DNA of 40,853 nucleotides from the NCBI GenBank assembly GCA_947175145.1, contig CAMWLY010000010.1:1-40853 (forward strand). Reading direction: 5' to 3'. Each line of letters opens with the position of its first letter. Position 1 is the stretch's first letter. Both the position numbers and the translations under genes were made by a program. The notes beneath the pieces are model-generated. The model did not search any database and was not told where the DNA came from. It was given only the letters and a program-made list of their open reading frames with translations. Below are positions 8,771 through 17,853 of the stretch, piece after piece. The stretch is from an uncultured Muribaculaceae bacterium (lineage in GTDB: Bacteria; Bacteroidota; Bacteroidia; Bacteroidales; Muribaculaceae).

Positions 8771-8876
8771 GATAAAAAAATATGAGATTTCTACACCGGA
8801 GTTATAAAATTACGAAATCATTTCTACCCTTGATGTGCTGCGTTTATATGATATATAATGAAGTGTATATACATTC

Positions 8877-8914
8877 AGCGGAGATTGTCAGGTTAATTAC
8901 TGACAACCTCCGCT
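8877..8914 (-). terminator. Hairpin downstream of the LRR gene
   Basis: AGCGGAGATTGTCAG and CTGACAACCTCCGCT form a 15-bp stem with one G-T-type mismatch and an 8-nt loop. It lies 28 bases past the LRR gene stop and separates it from the defence operon. There is no strong T-run on the minus strand. Confidence 0.6.
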
Positions 8915-8941
8915 GCTATTATTTGGTTTTATAATTTAAAA

Positions 8942-10015
8942 TCAGAATAAATCCCAGTTCTGATATCCAATCACATTTCTCAACTGCGGATCCATCTCTA
9001 CACGCAGATCATTGAGCATGTTATTATTGGAAACATTGACAGTTGTCAGCAACGGGTCGTTGATAAGCTGTAATGTAATCAGCTGATTGTTCGATACATT
9101 CACACGCTGCAGGAAGCTGAGATTTGAGAGATTCAGATAAGTAAGATCATTCCATTCCACATTTACAAATGCCAATGACTGAGCATCTCCAACTTCAAGT
9201 GTGGTCAGGTCATTATACGGAGCCCAGATTTCATTGATCGACGGACAATTGTTAAATGCCAACGCAGTCATGTGGTTGTCGCTGCAAAGCACACTCGACA
9301 GAGCCGGAAGATCCTGAAGATATAGTTTCTGAATCTTATTACCATTCAGGTTCAGGTTCTGAAGTTTCACACACCCGGCAAGTTCCATGCCTGTCAAATC
9401 ATTATAACCGGCATAAAGAGTCTTAAGAGCCTGACAGCCGCTGACATTGAGTGTCTCAAGACGATTACCGCTGCAATTCAGAATCTCAAGATTAGGAGCG
9501 GCAGTTACGTCGAGAGCTTCAAACACATTGTCAGAAATATTGAGTCGCTTAAGCAGTGGCACTCCATATAGGTCAAGAGCAGCCAAGCGGTTATGCTGAA
9601 GCTTAAGAGTCTGAATCTGAGGGCAGCCACTTACTTCAAAATCAGAAATAAGATTGCGGCTTACATTAACCTCTACAAGAGCGGGATTATTAGTTATCTT
9701 GACTGTTGCCAAGCGATTTCCGGACAAATCCACTTTCTCCAGAGCAGGAAAATTAGAAATATCCAAAGTGCCTGCAAGCTTTTTACCGTGCCAGTCAATT
9801 TCGGTCACATGGCCATTAGATACTTTGACACCCTGCACTCCGACAAGATCGGATTTGGGTGATAGACCAAGTATCGATGCATTTGTCTCACCTGAAGGAG
9901 AACTCTGTGCAAGAAATGTACGAAGACTTTTTGTTTCCTGTTTGCTGATGGATTGAGCAAACCCACACGATGCAACTGCCAGCAAAGCAGACATCAGAAA
10001 TATGGTTCTTTTCAT
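8942..10015 (-). CDS. Secreted leucine-rich-repeat protein
   Basis: This 357-residue protein begins with a signal sequence, MKRTIFLMSALLAVASCGFAQ. The segment VASC fits a lipobox, but cleavage after FAQ by signal peptidase I is also possible. From about residue 75 to the end it is built of leucine-rich repeats of about 21 residues (for example LEKVDLSGNRLATV and LKRLNISDNVFEAL). This is the internalin-like type with Asn at the turn. There is no catalytic domain, membrane anchor or type IX sorting tail. Such proteins usually bind other proteins at the cell surface or in the periplasm; the partner is unknown. It is a single gene with a hairpin on its 3' side. I find no clear TAnnTTTG element in the 180 bases upstream. 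Confidence 0.85.
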   Translation of the reverse strand: MKRTIFLMSALLAVASCGFAQSISKQETKSLRTFLAQSSPSGETNASILGLSPKSDLVGVQGVKVSNGHVTEIDWHGKKLAGTLDISNFPALEKVDLSGNRLATVKITNNPALVEVNVSRNLISDFEVSGCPQIQTLKLQHNRLAALDLYGVPLLKRLNISDNVFEALDVTAAPNLEILNCSGNRLETLNVSGCQALKTLYAGYNDLTGMELAGCVKLQNLNLNGNKIQKLYLQDLPALSSVLCSDNHMTALAFNNCPSINEIWAPYNDLTTLEVGDAQSLAFVNVEWNDLTYLNLSNLSFLQRVNVSNNQLITLQLINDPLLTTVNVSNNNMLNDLRVEMDPQLRNVIGYQNWDLF

Positions 10016-10196
10016 AATATTTCGCTTTATAATTTTCTCTTATTAACACTTTGCAACATCAGTTTGTTCATATTTTTTCGGTGTTTATCAAACCATTTGC
10101 AGGTTTATATTGTTTAAATAGTGAAATAAATAGAATTTTAATAATAAGAGAATCGGCTGTCGCATCTTGGCTCAGCATCGAAACCCTAAATAGATT

Positions 10197-10424
10197 ATGA
10201 CTATAACAGTAATAAAAACCCTGCTTATAATCCTGATTCTTGTGGTGATGGTTATATTGCTGCTCAGCATGGATCATTTGTTTAATGGCAAATTTCACGC
10301 TGATAAGGAAGATGCCGATGAGTTGCGTCATGATATAGACAATTCATCAGATGTGATTACCAATCAGAATCTGCTCAGTGAGCTGGTTGAGGTAAGCCGC
10401 CCCGGTTCCCGCAATAGAAAATAG
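10197..10424 (+). CDS. Small single-pass membrane protein of unknown function
   Basis: This 75-residue frame starts with a strongly hydrophobic segment, roughly residues 5-25 (VIKTLLIILILVVMVILLL), followed by a polar, acidic tail with ADKEDADELRHDIDN. It has the form of an inner-membrane protein with a cytoplasmic or periplasmic tail. I do not recognise a family. Support for it being real is the ATG start, the membrane segment and a strong terminator hairpin 24 bases after its stop. An overlapping minus-strand frame (10068-10331) is less convincing. No promoter motif is clear in the preceding 180 bases, which are AT-rich and otherwise featureless. Confidence 0.5.
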   Translation: MTITVIKTLLIILILVVMVILLLSMDHLFNGKFHADKEDADELRHDIDNSSDVITNQNLLSELVEVSRPGSRNRK

Positions 10425-10447
10425 AAATTACAAGTATATACCCGGTT

Positions 10448-10487
10448 GTTAGCGGGAGTATCGAAACAATACGATACTCCCGCTAAC
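10448..10487. terminator. Strong bidirectional terminator hairpin
   Basis: GTTAGCGGGAGTATCG and CGATACTCCCGCTAAC form a perfect 16-bp stem with the loop AAACAATA. It lies between the plus-strand small membrane gene and the minus-strand mgtC-like gene, so it can end both transcripts. Confidence 0.8.
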
Positions 10488-10524
10488 TATGTTATAGCCT
10501 TATCTTTCTCAAACAATCATTCTG

Positions 10525-11196
10525 CTACAAAGCCAATTGATTGGATAGAGTAAGACGCTGGGTTGGATAAGTTTCGCTTATAGCCTTGAGCACAGGCAAA
10601 AGATTTGTATAGGCATGAACCAGAACCACAAAATTAAATTCCGTCTGACTGCGCTCATAGTTATACTCTATGTAATATGTGGATAGATGAATGTCGAATT
10701 TTCTGAAGGTCTGCCGATACGGTTCTATATCATCGACTATATCTTGCACTATTACATTGATAACTTTAGCTTCCTGACCTAATTTGCGTCTCTTTTCATA
10801 CTGTTCGAATGTGATGAGTGTAAGCAGAATCAGCAGCGTAGCACCCAAGGAGCACATATACATGCCTATGCCGACTGCCATGCCGATTATAGCAGTCATC
10901 CATATTCCGGCGGCTGTGGTAAGTCCTCTGACCGCACCTTTCATGTGAATCATAGCGCCACCACCCAGGAAACCGATGCCGGTGATTACCTGCGCGGCTA
11001 TACGCCCCGGGTCACCGTTTTTCAAGCCGAGGTAAACCTGAGGCACATAAATCGAGAGCAACATGGCAAGACAGGCACCCATGGAAATGAGGGCAAATGT
11101 GCGTATGCCTGCTATCTGCCCCTTGCGTTTGCGCTCCGCGCCCACGGTCATGCCGAGCAACATGCTGAGCAAAAGCCGGAACATACTGTTGATCAT
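10525..11196 (-). CDS. MgtC/SapB-family membrane protein
   Basis: This 223-residue protein has the MgtC/SapB signature in its N-terminal half: LLLSMLLGMTVGAERKRKG, RTFALISMGACLAM and GIGFLGGGAMIH. About five transmembrane segments cover residues 1-130. A cytoplasmic domain of about 90 residues follows, as in the longer members of the family. MgtC of Salmonella acts under low magnesium and modulates the F1Fo ATP synthase, whereas many environmental homologues have no proven role. The gene follows the ion channel gene with a 72-base spacer on the same strand, so the two may be co-transcribed and linked to ion or membrane-potential homeostasis. No magnesium riboswitch is visible upstream. Confidence 0.9.
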   Translation of the reverse strand: MINSMFRLLLSMLLGMTVGAERKRKGQIAGIRTFALISMGACLAMLLSIYVPQVYLGLKNGDPGRIAAQVITGIGFLGGGAMIHMKGAVRGLTTAAGIWMTAIIGMAVGIGMYMCSLGATLLILLTLITFEQYEKRRKLGQEAKVINVIVQDIVDDIEPYRQTFRKFDIHLSTYYIEYNYERSQTEFNFVVLVHAYTNLLPVLKAISETYPTQRLTLSNQLAL

Positions 11197-11268
11197 ATTG
11201 ACCTCCAGCGAGTTGATTTGCTCAATAATATATGCTGCCGAAGTTGTTATGATTTGCCAGATGATGCT

Positions 11269-12090
11269 TTACTTATTATTGGAATCAGTATTATCCGCAT
11301 TTTGCAACTTAGCGCTTCCTGCCGGTTCATCATCATCTTTTTTATCCCCTTGATTTGCCACAAAAGCCTTGAAAGCGTTGACAAAACTTGCATTATATGA
11401 TGCCTGTTTGCTGCGCTTGGTAATCAGATTGGTAACATAGACAGTAAAGATGGGGAACATCATCATGCCCAGAGCGGCAAGCAGCACAGAGAGCACTCTG
11501 CCCATCGGGGTGACAGCTACTATGTTCGAGCCCACGGTGGTGACATCCATAGCAGCCCACCAAAGCGCATCTGTATAATCCTTGACTCCGCTGTTATGGC
11601 CGTGCTCGAATAAGAAGAATATAAGCGACGCAAAATAAACTGTAGATATCAGAGTGATAATATATGACCAGAAAAGACCGGTAGCACGATTGCTTGTGAA
11701 CCAGGCCACAACAATCGCCATGGCATATCCTCCTCTGATTAGCGGAATATATCGGACCACATAGCTGACCTCCGGGCTCAGATGCCAACCAAACCTGTAT
11801 ATTATGTATTGATATGGCACTGCAACCAGAAAGAAAAGCCAGCGTGTCAATAGATAGTGTTTCCGGTTTTCCGATAAGATCCATTCAATAAAGAAATCAG
11901 CCATGAAAACTATGCAAATCCAGAACTGATATTTCTCAAACCTCGGCTGGATATAAAATTTCACACCCTGAAAGGTATCTATGGAAATCATGATAATCAG
12001 CCATAGAGAAAGAGCAAGTATCAGGATATGCAATATCATGAATACCCCTTTATGCCTAAAAAATCTGCCAAGCAAATCCAACTTGTTCAT
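11269..12090 (-). CDS. Potassium-channel-like membrane protein with unusual filter TTVGSN
   Basis: This 273-residue protein starts at MNKLDLLGRFF. The ORF track begins at a TTG 33 bases upstream that gives an unlikely IRIRIRI leader. Several hydrophobic segments fit a voltage-gated-like fold with six segments: about residues 20-40, 55-75, 80-100, 125-140, 140-165 and 200-225. The pore loop is DALWWAAMDVTTVGSN, with the filter at about 184-189. The last pore helix (LLAALGMMMFPIFTVYVTN) and a hydrophilic acidic C-terminus follow. Canonical potassium channels have TVGYG, so here Ser-Asn replaces Tyr-Gly. Ion selectivity therefore cannot be assumed. It lies upstream of the mgtC-like gene on the same strand, and a cation-homeostasis role is inferred. 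Confidence 0.8.
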   Translation of the reverse strand: MNKLDLLGRFFRHKGVFMILHILILALSLWLIIMISIDTFQGVKFYIQPRFEKYQFWICIVFMADFFIEWILSENRKHYLLTRWLFFLVAVPYQYIIYRFGWHLSPEVSYVVRYIPLIRGGYAMAIVVAWFTSNRATGLFWSYIITLISTVYFASLIFFLFEHGHNSGVKDYTDALWWAAMDVTTVGSNIVAVTPMGRVLSVLLAALGMMMFPIFTVYVTNLITKRSKQASYNASFVNAFKAFVANQGDKKDDDEPAGSAKLQNADNTDSNNK

Positions 12091-12185
12091 CACTGTCAAG
12101 ATTCTAATTCTTATTCTTATCAAACGTTAAAATTATCAAATAAGTTTTCACTCATTTCACACTCCCTCCACAATCAGTTTCAATT

Positions 12186-12217
12186 TTTGTAAATTAATTG
12201 AATAATGATTAATTTAG
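12186..12217 (+). promoter_or_regulatory. Probable promoter of the GT11-like gene
   Basis: TTTG (12186-12189), 20 bases, then TAATTTAG (12210-12217). This matches the Bacteroidetes -33/-7 pair with one mismatch in the -7 box. The start of transcription would be near 12224, about 43 bases before the ATG. Confidence 0.45.
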
Positions 12218-12266
12218 CAATATTATAAAAGATTATAAAAAAGAATCCCTCTCTTCATATTTTAAC

Positions 12267-13223
12267 ATGAGAAAAAGCCTGAAGAAAGCGATAGCCGGTG
12301 TGGCGAAACTTATGGTGCGAGCGCATCTGATCCGCAAACAGATTATAATAAAGGTTGACGGAGGTATCTGTTCGCAGATGCATTTCTTTCTTGTAGGCCG
12401 TATCTTATCTCAGCATGGAAACCGGATCGTGTATGACCTATCCTGGTTCAAGGACTCCGGAATGGATCTCGACGGTCGCTTCTGTCGCAATTTCGACTTG
12501 CTGAAGCTTTTCCCTAATTTGAAGTTTGATTCCCGCATCTCACCTATACTGCGGAGACTATATATCTCGAGTTTCTACCATTTCAATGACGTATATACTC
12601 AGGAATCATCTGAACAACCCTGGTGGAAGCTTAACGCACCTCTCTTTCTTGACGGTTACTTTAAAGACAATGGACCTCTGAATACCGCATTGAGAAGCGA
12701 AAGTTTCAGACATACATTCAAACCGAAAATTGATGCGGTTGATAGCAAGCGAATCGAACCGGTGCTGAAAAGTATTGAGAATTCGACGCGCCCCACTTGT
12801 GCCATGCATGTTAGAAGGGGCGATTTGGCGAAATATAATAAAGCATACGGATACCCGGTTGAATCCGAATATTTTGTGAAGGCTCTCCGTGAGGTGGAAA
12901 ATTCGGAAGATGGAGCCATCAGCTGCTTTATATTTTCCGATGAGCCGAATTGGTGCAGGCAGGAACTACTACCCCTGCTTGAGAAATCGCGCCTTAATTC
13001 CGACACTAAGATGATGATATGCGATGCCAATGGCTCTGACAAAGGATACCTGGATTTATACTTACTGTCGAGATGCCGCAATGTGATATGTTCGCAGGGT
13101 AGCATGGGAAAATATGGTGCGCTGTTACGAAATCGCAAGCAAAGCGAAGGATTGGTAGTTTTGCCGGCACGCGATTCAAATCTCGAATGGCTACCCCGCT
13201 TCTCATCTTCAATATCGATTTAA
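12267..13223 (+). CDS. Glycosyltransferase family 11-like protein (alpha-1,2-fucosyltransferase)
   Basis: This 318-residue protein has the GT11 landmarks. The N-terminal KVDGGICSQM replaces the usual GGLGNQMFQ donor-site loop, the central HVRRGD lies at 181-186, and FIFSDEPNWCRQEL and YLDLYLLSRCRNVICSQGSMGKYG follow. GT11 enzymes transfer fucose from GDP-fucose to galactose on surface glycans. It has no signal peptide or membrane segment, as expected for a cytoplasmic enzyme acting on lipid-linked sugars. It stands alone: no polysaccharide cluster surrounds it. The donor-loop variant and isolated position make the exact sugar uncertain. It ends 28 bases before the promoter of the B12 operon. 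Confidence 0.75.
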   Translation: MRKSLKKAIAGVAKLMVRAHLIRKQIIIKVDGGICSQMHFFLVGRILSQHGNRIVYDLSWFKDSGMDLDGRFCRNFDLLKLFPNLKFDSRISPILRRLYISSFYHFNDVYTQESSEQPWWKLNAPLFLDGYFKDNGPLNTALRSESFRHTFKPKIDAVDSKRIEPVLKSIENSTRPTCAMHVRRGDLAKYNKAYGYPVESEYFVKALREVENSEDGAISCFIFSDEPNWCRQELLPLLEKSRLNSDTKMMICDANGSDKGYLDLYLLSRCRNVICSQGSMGKYGALLRNRKQSEGLVVLPARDSNLEWLPRFSSSISI

Positions 13224-13227
13224 TTTT

Positions 13228-13259
13228 TTTGGAGATATAAAAAATAGTTTCTAAATTTG
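13228..13259 (+). promoter_or_regulatory. Promoter of the cobalamin uptake operon
   Basis: TTTG (13228-13231), 20 bases, then TAAATTTG (13252-13259), a full match to the Bacteroidetes promoter consensus. The transcript would start near 13266, right at the 5' edge of the riboswitch. Confidence 0.7.
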
Positions 13260-13261
13260 TC

Positions 13262-13460
13262 GCCGTTACGGTTGGCAATCGCCATTAAATGGGAACACGG
13301 GTGCAAATCCCGGACAGTCCCGCTGCGGTGAGTTTCTCAATCGTTCCGGCTCAAACACTCTGAGGGAACTCCTTTTCCCCTCCACCGCCACTGGAGCTGA
13401 TACACACGCCCCGGGAAGGCAGAGCCGATGAACGGAAACAAGTCCGAAGACCTGCCGTGA
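13262..13460 (+). ncRNA. Adenosylcobalamin (B12) riboswitch
   Basis: The conserved core is clear: GGGAACACGGGTGCAAATCC, then CAGTCCCGCTGCGGTGA, a variable arm, CCACTGG, GGGAAGGC, and the B12 box AAGTCCGAAGACCTGCC near 13440-13456. It directly precedes btuB and the rest of the uptake operon. It should lower expression when cobalamin is plentiful. Downstream, CTCTT (13478-13482) can pair with AAGAG (13489-13493) around CGAGGA, just before the ATG at 13503, so control of translation initiation is plausible. Confidence 0.95.
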
Positions 13461-13502
13461 TATTAATGATTCACCAACTCTTCGAGGAAAGAGCGAACAT
13501 TT

Positions 13503-15539
13503 ATGACACGCAGAAAAGGACACCTCCCTACATATGCGGCTCGAATTGCAATTGCCGCCTCATTCACAGCCTGCAGCCATCTGCAGACACATGCTGCTCC
13601 CGCACTTAATCAGCCCGATTCCACTTCGACACAACTTGATAACCTTGAAGTGGTAGGCAAATCGACTGCACGCGAACTCACCTCAACTACCCCGCTCCAC
13701 ACTCTCGATAGCGAAGATTTACGCCGACAAGGCATCTCGGATATCGGTGACGCACTGCGCCGGTTACCGGGGCTTAATGTGCGCGACTATGGCGGTGCCG
13801 GCGGAATGAAAACGGTCTCTCTCCGCGGACTCGGAGCTAACCACACAGGTGTGATTTATGATGGAATCACTCTTAGCGATTGCCAGGGTGGCAGAATCGA
13901 CCTCTCCCGCTATTCAATATCCACACTTGGCTCCATAGGTGTGCTGGAAGGTGATAACAATGACTTGCTGACTTCGGCCAGAGTGGCCGCTGCTGCCGGT
14001 AATATTATCCTCAATACCCAACCTCTACCCTCTCAAACAGACCGCGCGCCCCATCTGAATTTTATAGCAGAAACCGGTTCGTTCGGACTTGTCAGGCCAT
14101 ATATAAGATATGCGCAAACATATTCCTCAAAACTCACTTTGGGTCTGACAGCAGAATACACACATGCCGATAACCGCTATCCTTATATTTTGGACAATGG
14201 TATTCTCACTGCAAAGGAATATCGCAGAAACAGCCGAATGGATTCGGGCCACACTGACCTGAATGCCATAATACGACCGGATTCAAGATGCGATATTGAA
14301 GCAAAAGGATATTATTATGAATCCCATCGGGAGATTCCGGGGCAGGTAATTCTTTATAATCCACGATGCAATCAAAAGCTTAAGGAGAAAAATTTCTTTG
14401 GCCAGATCATATATACCGACCGTCACTCCGGACCGGTCACTCTGCAATTCGCTACTAAATTTAATTTCGACAACTCCGATTTCCGCGATAAAGATGATAA
14501 ATACCCGGGAGGATTATGGCGCGAGTATTATTATCAGCGTGAAGCTTACGCTTCTGTTGTGGCACTATGGAATATAGATTATCACTGGAGTGTATCTTAC
14601 GCCGGGGATTATGCCTATAATAATCTCAACTCCAATCTGCTCGGTGACATCAAACCGGAGCGACACACCTACCTGCAGGCATTCTCCGGGAGATTTATTA
14701 ACAGCTGGCTTACAGCCACAGCAAAACTACTCTGGTCTATCTATGATAATAAAGTAGTCAATGATGCAAGTGCCAAAGATGCCAACCGCCTGTCACCATC
14801 TATCAGTCTTTCGGCAAGACCCCTGCGCGACACCCGGTTCTACATCAGGCTGAGCTACAAGAATATTTTTCGGATGCCGACCTTCAATGACAACTATTAT
14901 TACAGATCCGGCAGCCGCGAATTGAAACCGGAGGATACGGAATCCTTAAATATAGGATTAACCTGGGGTGCTGATCCTATCGGGATATTATCATCTTTGC
15001 AAGTTACTGCAGACATGTATTGGAACACTATCCGCAATAAAATTGTGGCGATTCCTCAGAATGCATTCCAATGGACAATGGTAAATCTCGATAAAGCACG
15101 CGCTTACGGAGCAGACTTTACACTCAGCGCTACACTTAGTCTTGCAGCGAATCAAGCCCTGTCTTGCGCGGGCAACTATAGTCTGCAGAGAGTGCAACCG
15201 CGCACATCACCCTCGAGACCGGATTACAATAAACAGGTTGCTTACACTCCTATTCACTCGGGAGCTGCTTCGCTATCGTGGGAAAATCCTTGGGTTAATC
15301 TGACTCTGACCGTCAGCGGAGCATCGGAAAGGTTCGGCACTAATTCCAATCTGCCTATGAGCAGACTAAAACCATATTCCGAAATAGGTGCGACTCTATC
15401 AAGAAATGTCATAATTAAAAAAATAACCCTCTACTTTGAAACGGGATTGCAGAACATCTTCAACACTCAATATGAGATTGTGTCTCACTATCCGATGCCG
15501 GGCCGAAGATGGAACTGCAAAATTGGAATCGAATTTTAA
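13503..15539 (+). CDS. btuB: TonB-dependent outer-membrane cobalamin receptor (BtuB)
   Basis: This 678-residue protein has an N-terminal export segment (about residues 1-32). A TonB-box-like DNLEVVG follows near 46-52, and then the plug domain, with the typical SLRGLGANHTGVIYDGI stretch. A 22-strand-type beta-barrel reaches the C-terminal Phe of KIGIEF. TonB receptors bind a ligand outside the cell and import it using the proton motive force. The B12 riboswitch just upstream and the btuF/C/D genes downstream identify the ligand as a corrinoid. The signal peptide is unusual, with several Arg/Lys and an ACSH segment, but the ATG suits the riboswitch spacing. It is the first gene of the operon. 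Confidence 0.92.
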   Translation: MTRRKGHLPTYAARIAIAASFTACSHLQTHAAPALNQPDSTSTQLDNLEVVGKSTARELTSTTPLHTLDSEDLRRQGISDIGDALRRLPGLNVRDYGGAGGMKTVSLRGLGANHTGVIYDGITLSDCQGGRIDLSRYSISTLGSIGVLEGDNNDLLTSARVAAAAGNIILNTQPLPSQTDRAPHLNFIAETGSFGLVRPYIRYAQTYSSKLTLGLTAEYTHADNRYPYILDNGILTAKEYRRNSRMDSGHTDLNAIIRPDSRCDIEAKGYYYESHREIPGQVILYNPRCNQKLKEKNFFGQIIYTDRHSGPVTLQFATKFNFDNSDFRDKDDKYPGGLWREYYYQREAYASVVALWNIDYHWSVSYAGDYAYNNLNSNLLGDIKPERHTYLQAFSGRFINSWLTATAKLLWSIYDNKVVNDASAKDANRLSPSISLSARPLRDTRFYIRLSYKNIFRMPTFNDNYYYRSGSRELKPEDTESLNIGLTWGADPIGILSSLQVTADMYWNTIRNKIVAIPQNAFQWTMVNLDKARAYGADFTLSATLSLAANQALSCAGNYSLQRVQPRTSPSRPDYNKQVAYTPIHSGAASLSWENPWVNLTLTVSGASERFGTNSNLPMSRLKPYSEIGATLSRNVIIKKITLYFETGLQNIFNTQYEIVSHYPMPGRRWNCKIGIEF

Positions 15540-15577
15540 GCAAAACATAACAGGAACAACAGAAACATCTAAAGATT

Positions 15578-16699
15578 ATGAAACATCTTGCACTAATTGC
15601 CTTAGCGGCAGCTTCAGCGCTCACGTTTTCTGCATGTGATAAAAATGATGAGCAGAAAAAACCTGTGGAAACTGCAGCCGGATTTTATGTGCTCAATCAG
15701 GGAAACGCTTCTTCAGGAGTACCATCAACTTTGACAGCGTTTGACTATGAAAGCGGAATGGGTTCTGGTTCCAACAGCTGCGCGTTTCAGAATGCCAACA
15801 ATTTCCAACTCGGAAGTAATGCCACTGATGCGATGCAGTATGGTTCAAAACTTTACATAGCTTCATATTCATCAGATGTAATCTGGGTTGCAGACCCTGT
15901 CACTCTTAAAGTAATAAGCCAAATTCAGCCGGGCAATGAACTTGCCGGGCACAATCCGCGACACTTTACAGCCCATAAAGGTAAAGTATATGCATCTATG
16001 TATACCGGATATGTGGCTGAGATTGACACAACTCTTTGTGCTATCACACGCGAAATCAAGGTTGGTCCAAATCCAGAGGGGTTGGCAGTGAGCCGCGGCA
16101 AATTATATGTAGGCAATAGCGACGGCATGAACTGGACCGCCGGATATACCGACAACTCCATCTCAATCATCGACCTTGACAAATGGACAGAAACCCAATG
16201 GCAAGATCACTCGAAATTCTTTAATGTCACCAAATTGATAAGCCGCGGTGATGATCTGTTCGCTCTCAGCATGGGTGATTACGGCGCCATCAAAAGCTCT
16301 GTAAAAAGAATCCGCGATCGAGAAGTGACCGATATCTGCGAAGCGACCACGATGGCTGTATCCGGCAACACTCTATATACAGTGAATTGTGTATATGGTG
16401 ATGTAGCCAACTCCAAATTTCGCGCTTTCGACATAACATCTCTTCAGGAAGTAAGCAACCCCTTTATCAATCAGACCTCATCAGCCGATGCCAAGATTGA
16501 TTATACTACAGCTGTGGGGGTTGATCCGATAACCGGTGATATTGTAATCACCTCAAACTATGTCGACCCGGCTACCGGCTGGGGTCTTTACAGCGACCCC
16601 GGATATGCCAACATCTATGACCGCAATGGTAATTTCAAACAGCGCATTTCTACCGGTGTTGGCCCGGTCGAAATAGTATTCGTGCATTCTTATAAATGA
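15578..16699 (+). CDS. btuG: Surface beta-propeller lipoprotein, BtuG-like cobalamin-binding protein
   Basis: This 373-residue lipoprotein has the lipobox FSAC with Cys20. CDKNDE follows, an acidic stretch like the Bacteroidetes lipoprotein export signal for surface display. The rest has YncE/DUF5074-like blades of about 45 residues (KLYIASYSSDVIWVAD, KVYASMYTGYVAEID, KLYVGNSDG), which fits a seven-bladed beta-propeller. In Bacteroides, BtuG is a surface propeller that binds cobalamin extremely tightly and passes it to BtuB. The position directly after btuB in a B12-riboswitch operon makes that role likely. Its stop overlaps the start of btuF by four bases (ATGA). The fold is firm; ligand binding is inferred from context. 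Confidence 0.85.
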   Translation: MKHLALIALAAASALTFSACDKNDEQKKPVETAAGFYVLNQGNASSGVPSTLTAFDYESGMGSGSNSCAFQNANNFQLGSNATDAMQYGSKLYIASYSSDVIWVADPVTLKVISQIQPGNELAGHNPRHFTAHKGKVYASMYTGYVAEIDTTLCAITREIKVGPNPEGLAVSRGKLYVGNSDGMNWTAGYTDNSISIIDLDKWTETQWQDHSKFFNVTKLISRGDDLFALSMGDYGAIKSSVKRIRDREVTDICEATTMAVSGNTLYTVNCVYGDVANSKFRAFDITSLQEVSNPFINQTSSADAKIDYTTAVGVDPITGDIVITSNYVDPATGWGLYSDPGYANIYDRNGNFKQRISTGVGPVEIVFVHSYK

Positions 16700-17853
16700 A
16701 AACACTGATTGTCGAAGCTACTCTTAAGCTTATATTGGTATTAGCCTCCATGTTCTCTCTGGCATCATGCCGGGGAGACCATGGTAATACCGGTACCACT
16801 GATTCCCGGGATTCTCTGATTGCAATGCATGATGCCCGACTGCTGGAAATCAGCGAACATAAGGAGTTCACCGAAGTCAGGATTACCAATCCCTGGGATA
16901 CCACCCAGCTTCTTGACAAATATATCCTGGTAGAGCGTGACAAACCGCTGCCCGAAAATTTACCCGATGGAGTATTACTAAGGGTGCCATTAAACAAATC
17001 CTTGGTATATTCATCAGTTCATGCAGGCTTGCTATCCGAATTAGGCAGTGATTCATCAATTGCAGGAGTCTGCAATGCTTCTTACATCAAGGATAAAAAA
17101 CTTAAAACCCGCATTGACGCAGGTCTTGTTGCGGACTGCGGACCCGATTTAAGCCCCGACATAGAGAAAATAATCATGCTCGGACCGGATGCGATACTCC
17201 TTTCCCCATTTGAGAGTAACACTCAATATGGTAAAGTCAAAGGTATCGGCATTCCGCTGGTGCAATGCGCGGATTATATGGAACCCACTCCACTCGGACG
17301 CGCGGAGTGGATTCGCTTCTTCGGAAGACTTACAGGAAAAGCTGCCGAAGCAGACAGCATGTTTATGATCACTCGTCAACGCTACCTTTCTCTTAAGGAT
17401 AAAGCTCAAAAGAGCGCCAACCGACCATCTGTATTGTTCGACCGGCAATATGGTGCTACTTGGGATGTTCCCACAGCACGCTCCACTATTGGGATACTGA
17501 TAGAAGATGCCGGCGGTAAAAATCCTTTTGCTTCGGAACCAAAGCCCGGCTCGGCAACACTTGACCCGGAGCAAGTGCTGGCAAAAGCGCACAATGCCGA
17601 TGTATGGCTCGTGAGATATTACCAGGACAATGAAAAAACATTGGCTGAACTCCGAACAGACAATCCAATCAACAGTCAGTTTGATCCTCTCAAAAAGGGT
17701 AATGTATACGGCTGTAATACCAAAAAGGTAGATTTCTTCGAACAGACACCCTTCCACCCCGATCTTCTGCTTGAAGACCTGATTAATATTCTGCATCCTG
17801 AAAATTCCACGACATCGGCAAATTTGCACTTTTTCAAAAAGATGAACCCATGA
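16696..17853 (+). CDS. btuF: Cobalamin ABC transporter substrate-binding lipoprotein (BtuF-like)
   Basis: This 385-residue lipoprotein has the lipobox LASC (Cys25). The body is a class III periplasmic binding protein (BtuF/FepB type), with an N-lobe around GVCNASYIKD and PDLSPDIEKIIMLGPDAILLS, a linking helix, and a C-lobe around PSVLFDRQYGATWDVPTARSTIG. Such proteins carry the ligand from the outer-membrane receptor to the inner-membrane permease. Operon position between btuG and btuC points to corrinoids; ferric siderophores would be the other option for this fold. Start and stop both overlap neighbours by four bases, so translation is coupled. Confidence 0.88.
   Translation: MKTLIVEATLKLILVLASMFSLASCRGDHGNTGTTDSRDSLIAMHDARLLEISEHKEFTEVRITNPWDTTQLLDKYILVERDKPLPENLPDGVLLRVPLNKSLVYSSVHAGLLSELGSDSSIAGVCNASYIKDKKLKTRIDAGLVADCGPDLSPDIEKIIMLGPDAILLSPFESNTQYGKVKGIGIPLVQCADYMEPTPLGRAEWIRFFGRLTGKAAEADSMFMITRQRYLSLKDKAQKSANRPSVLFDRQYGATWDVPTARSTIGILIEDAGGKNPFASEPKPGSATLDPEQVLAKAHNADVWLVRYYQDNEKTLAELRTDNPINSQFDPLKKGNVYGCNTKKVDFFEQTPFHPDLLLEDLINILHPENSTTSANLHFFKKMNP

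Noticed and set aside
12091-12123. Upstream TTG start for the channel gene
   Set aside because: It adds an unlikely IRIRIRI leader; the ATG at 12090 fits better.
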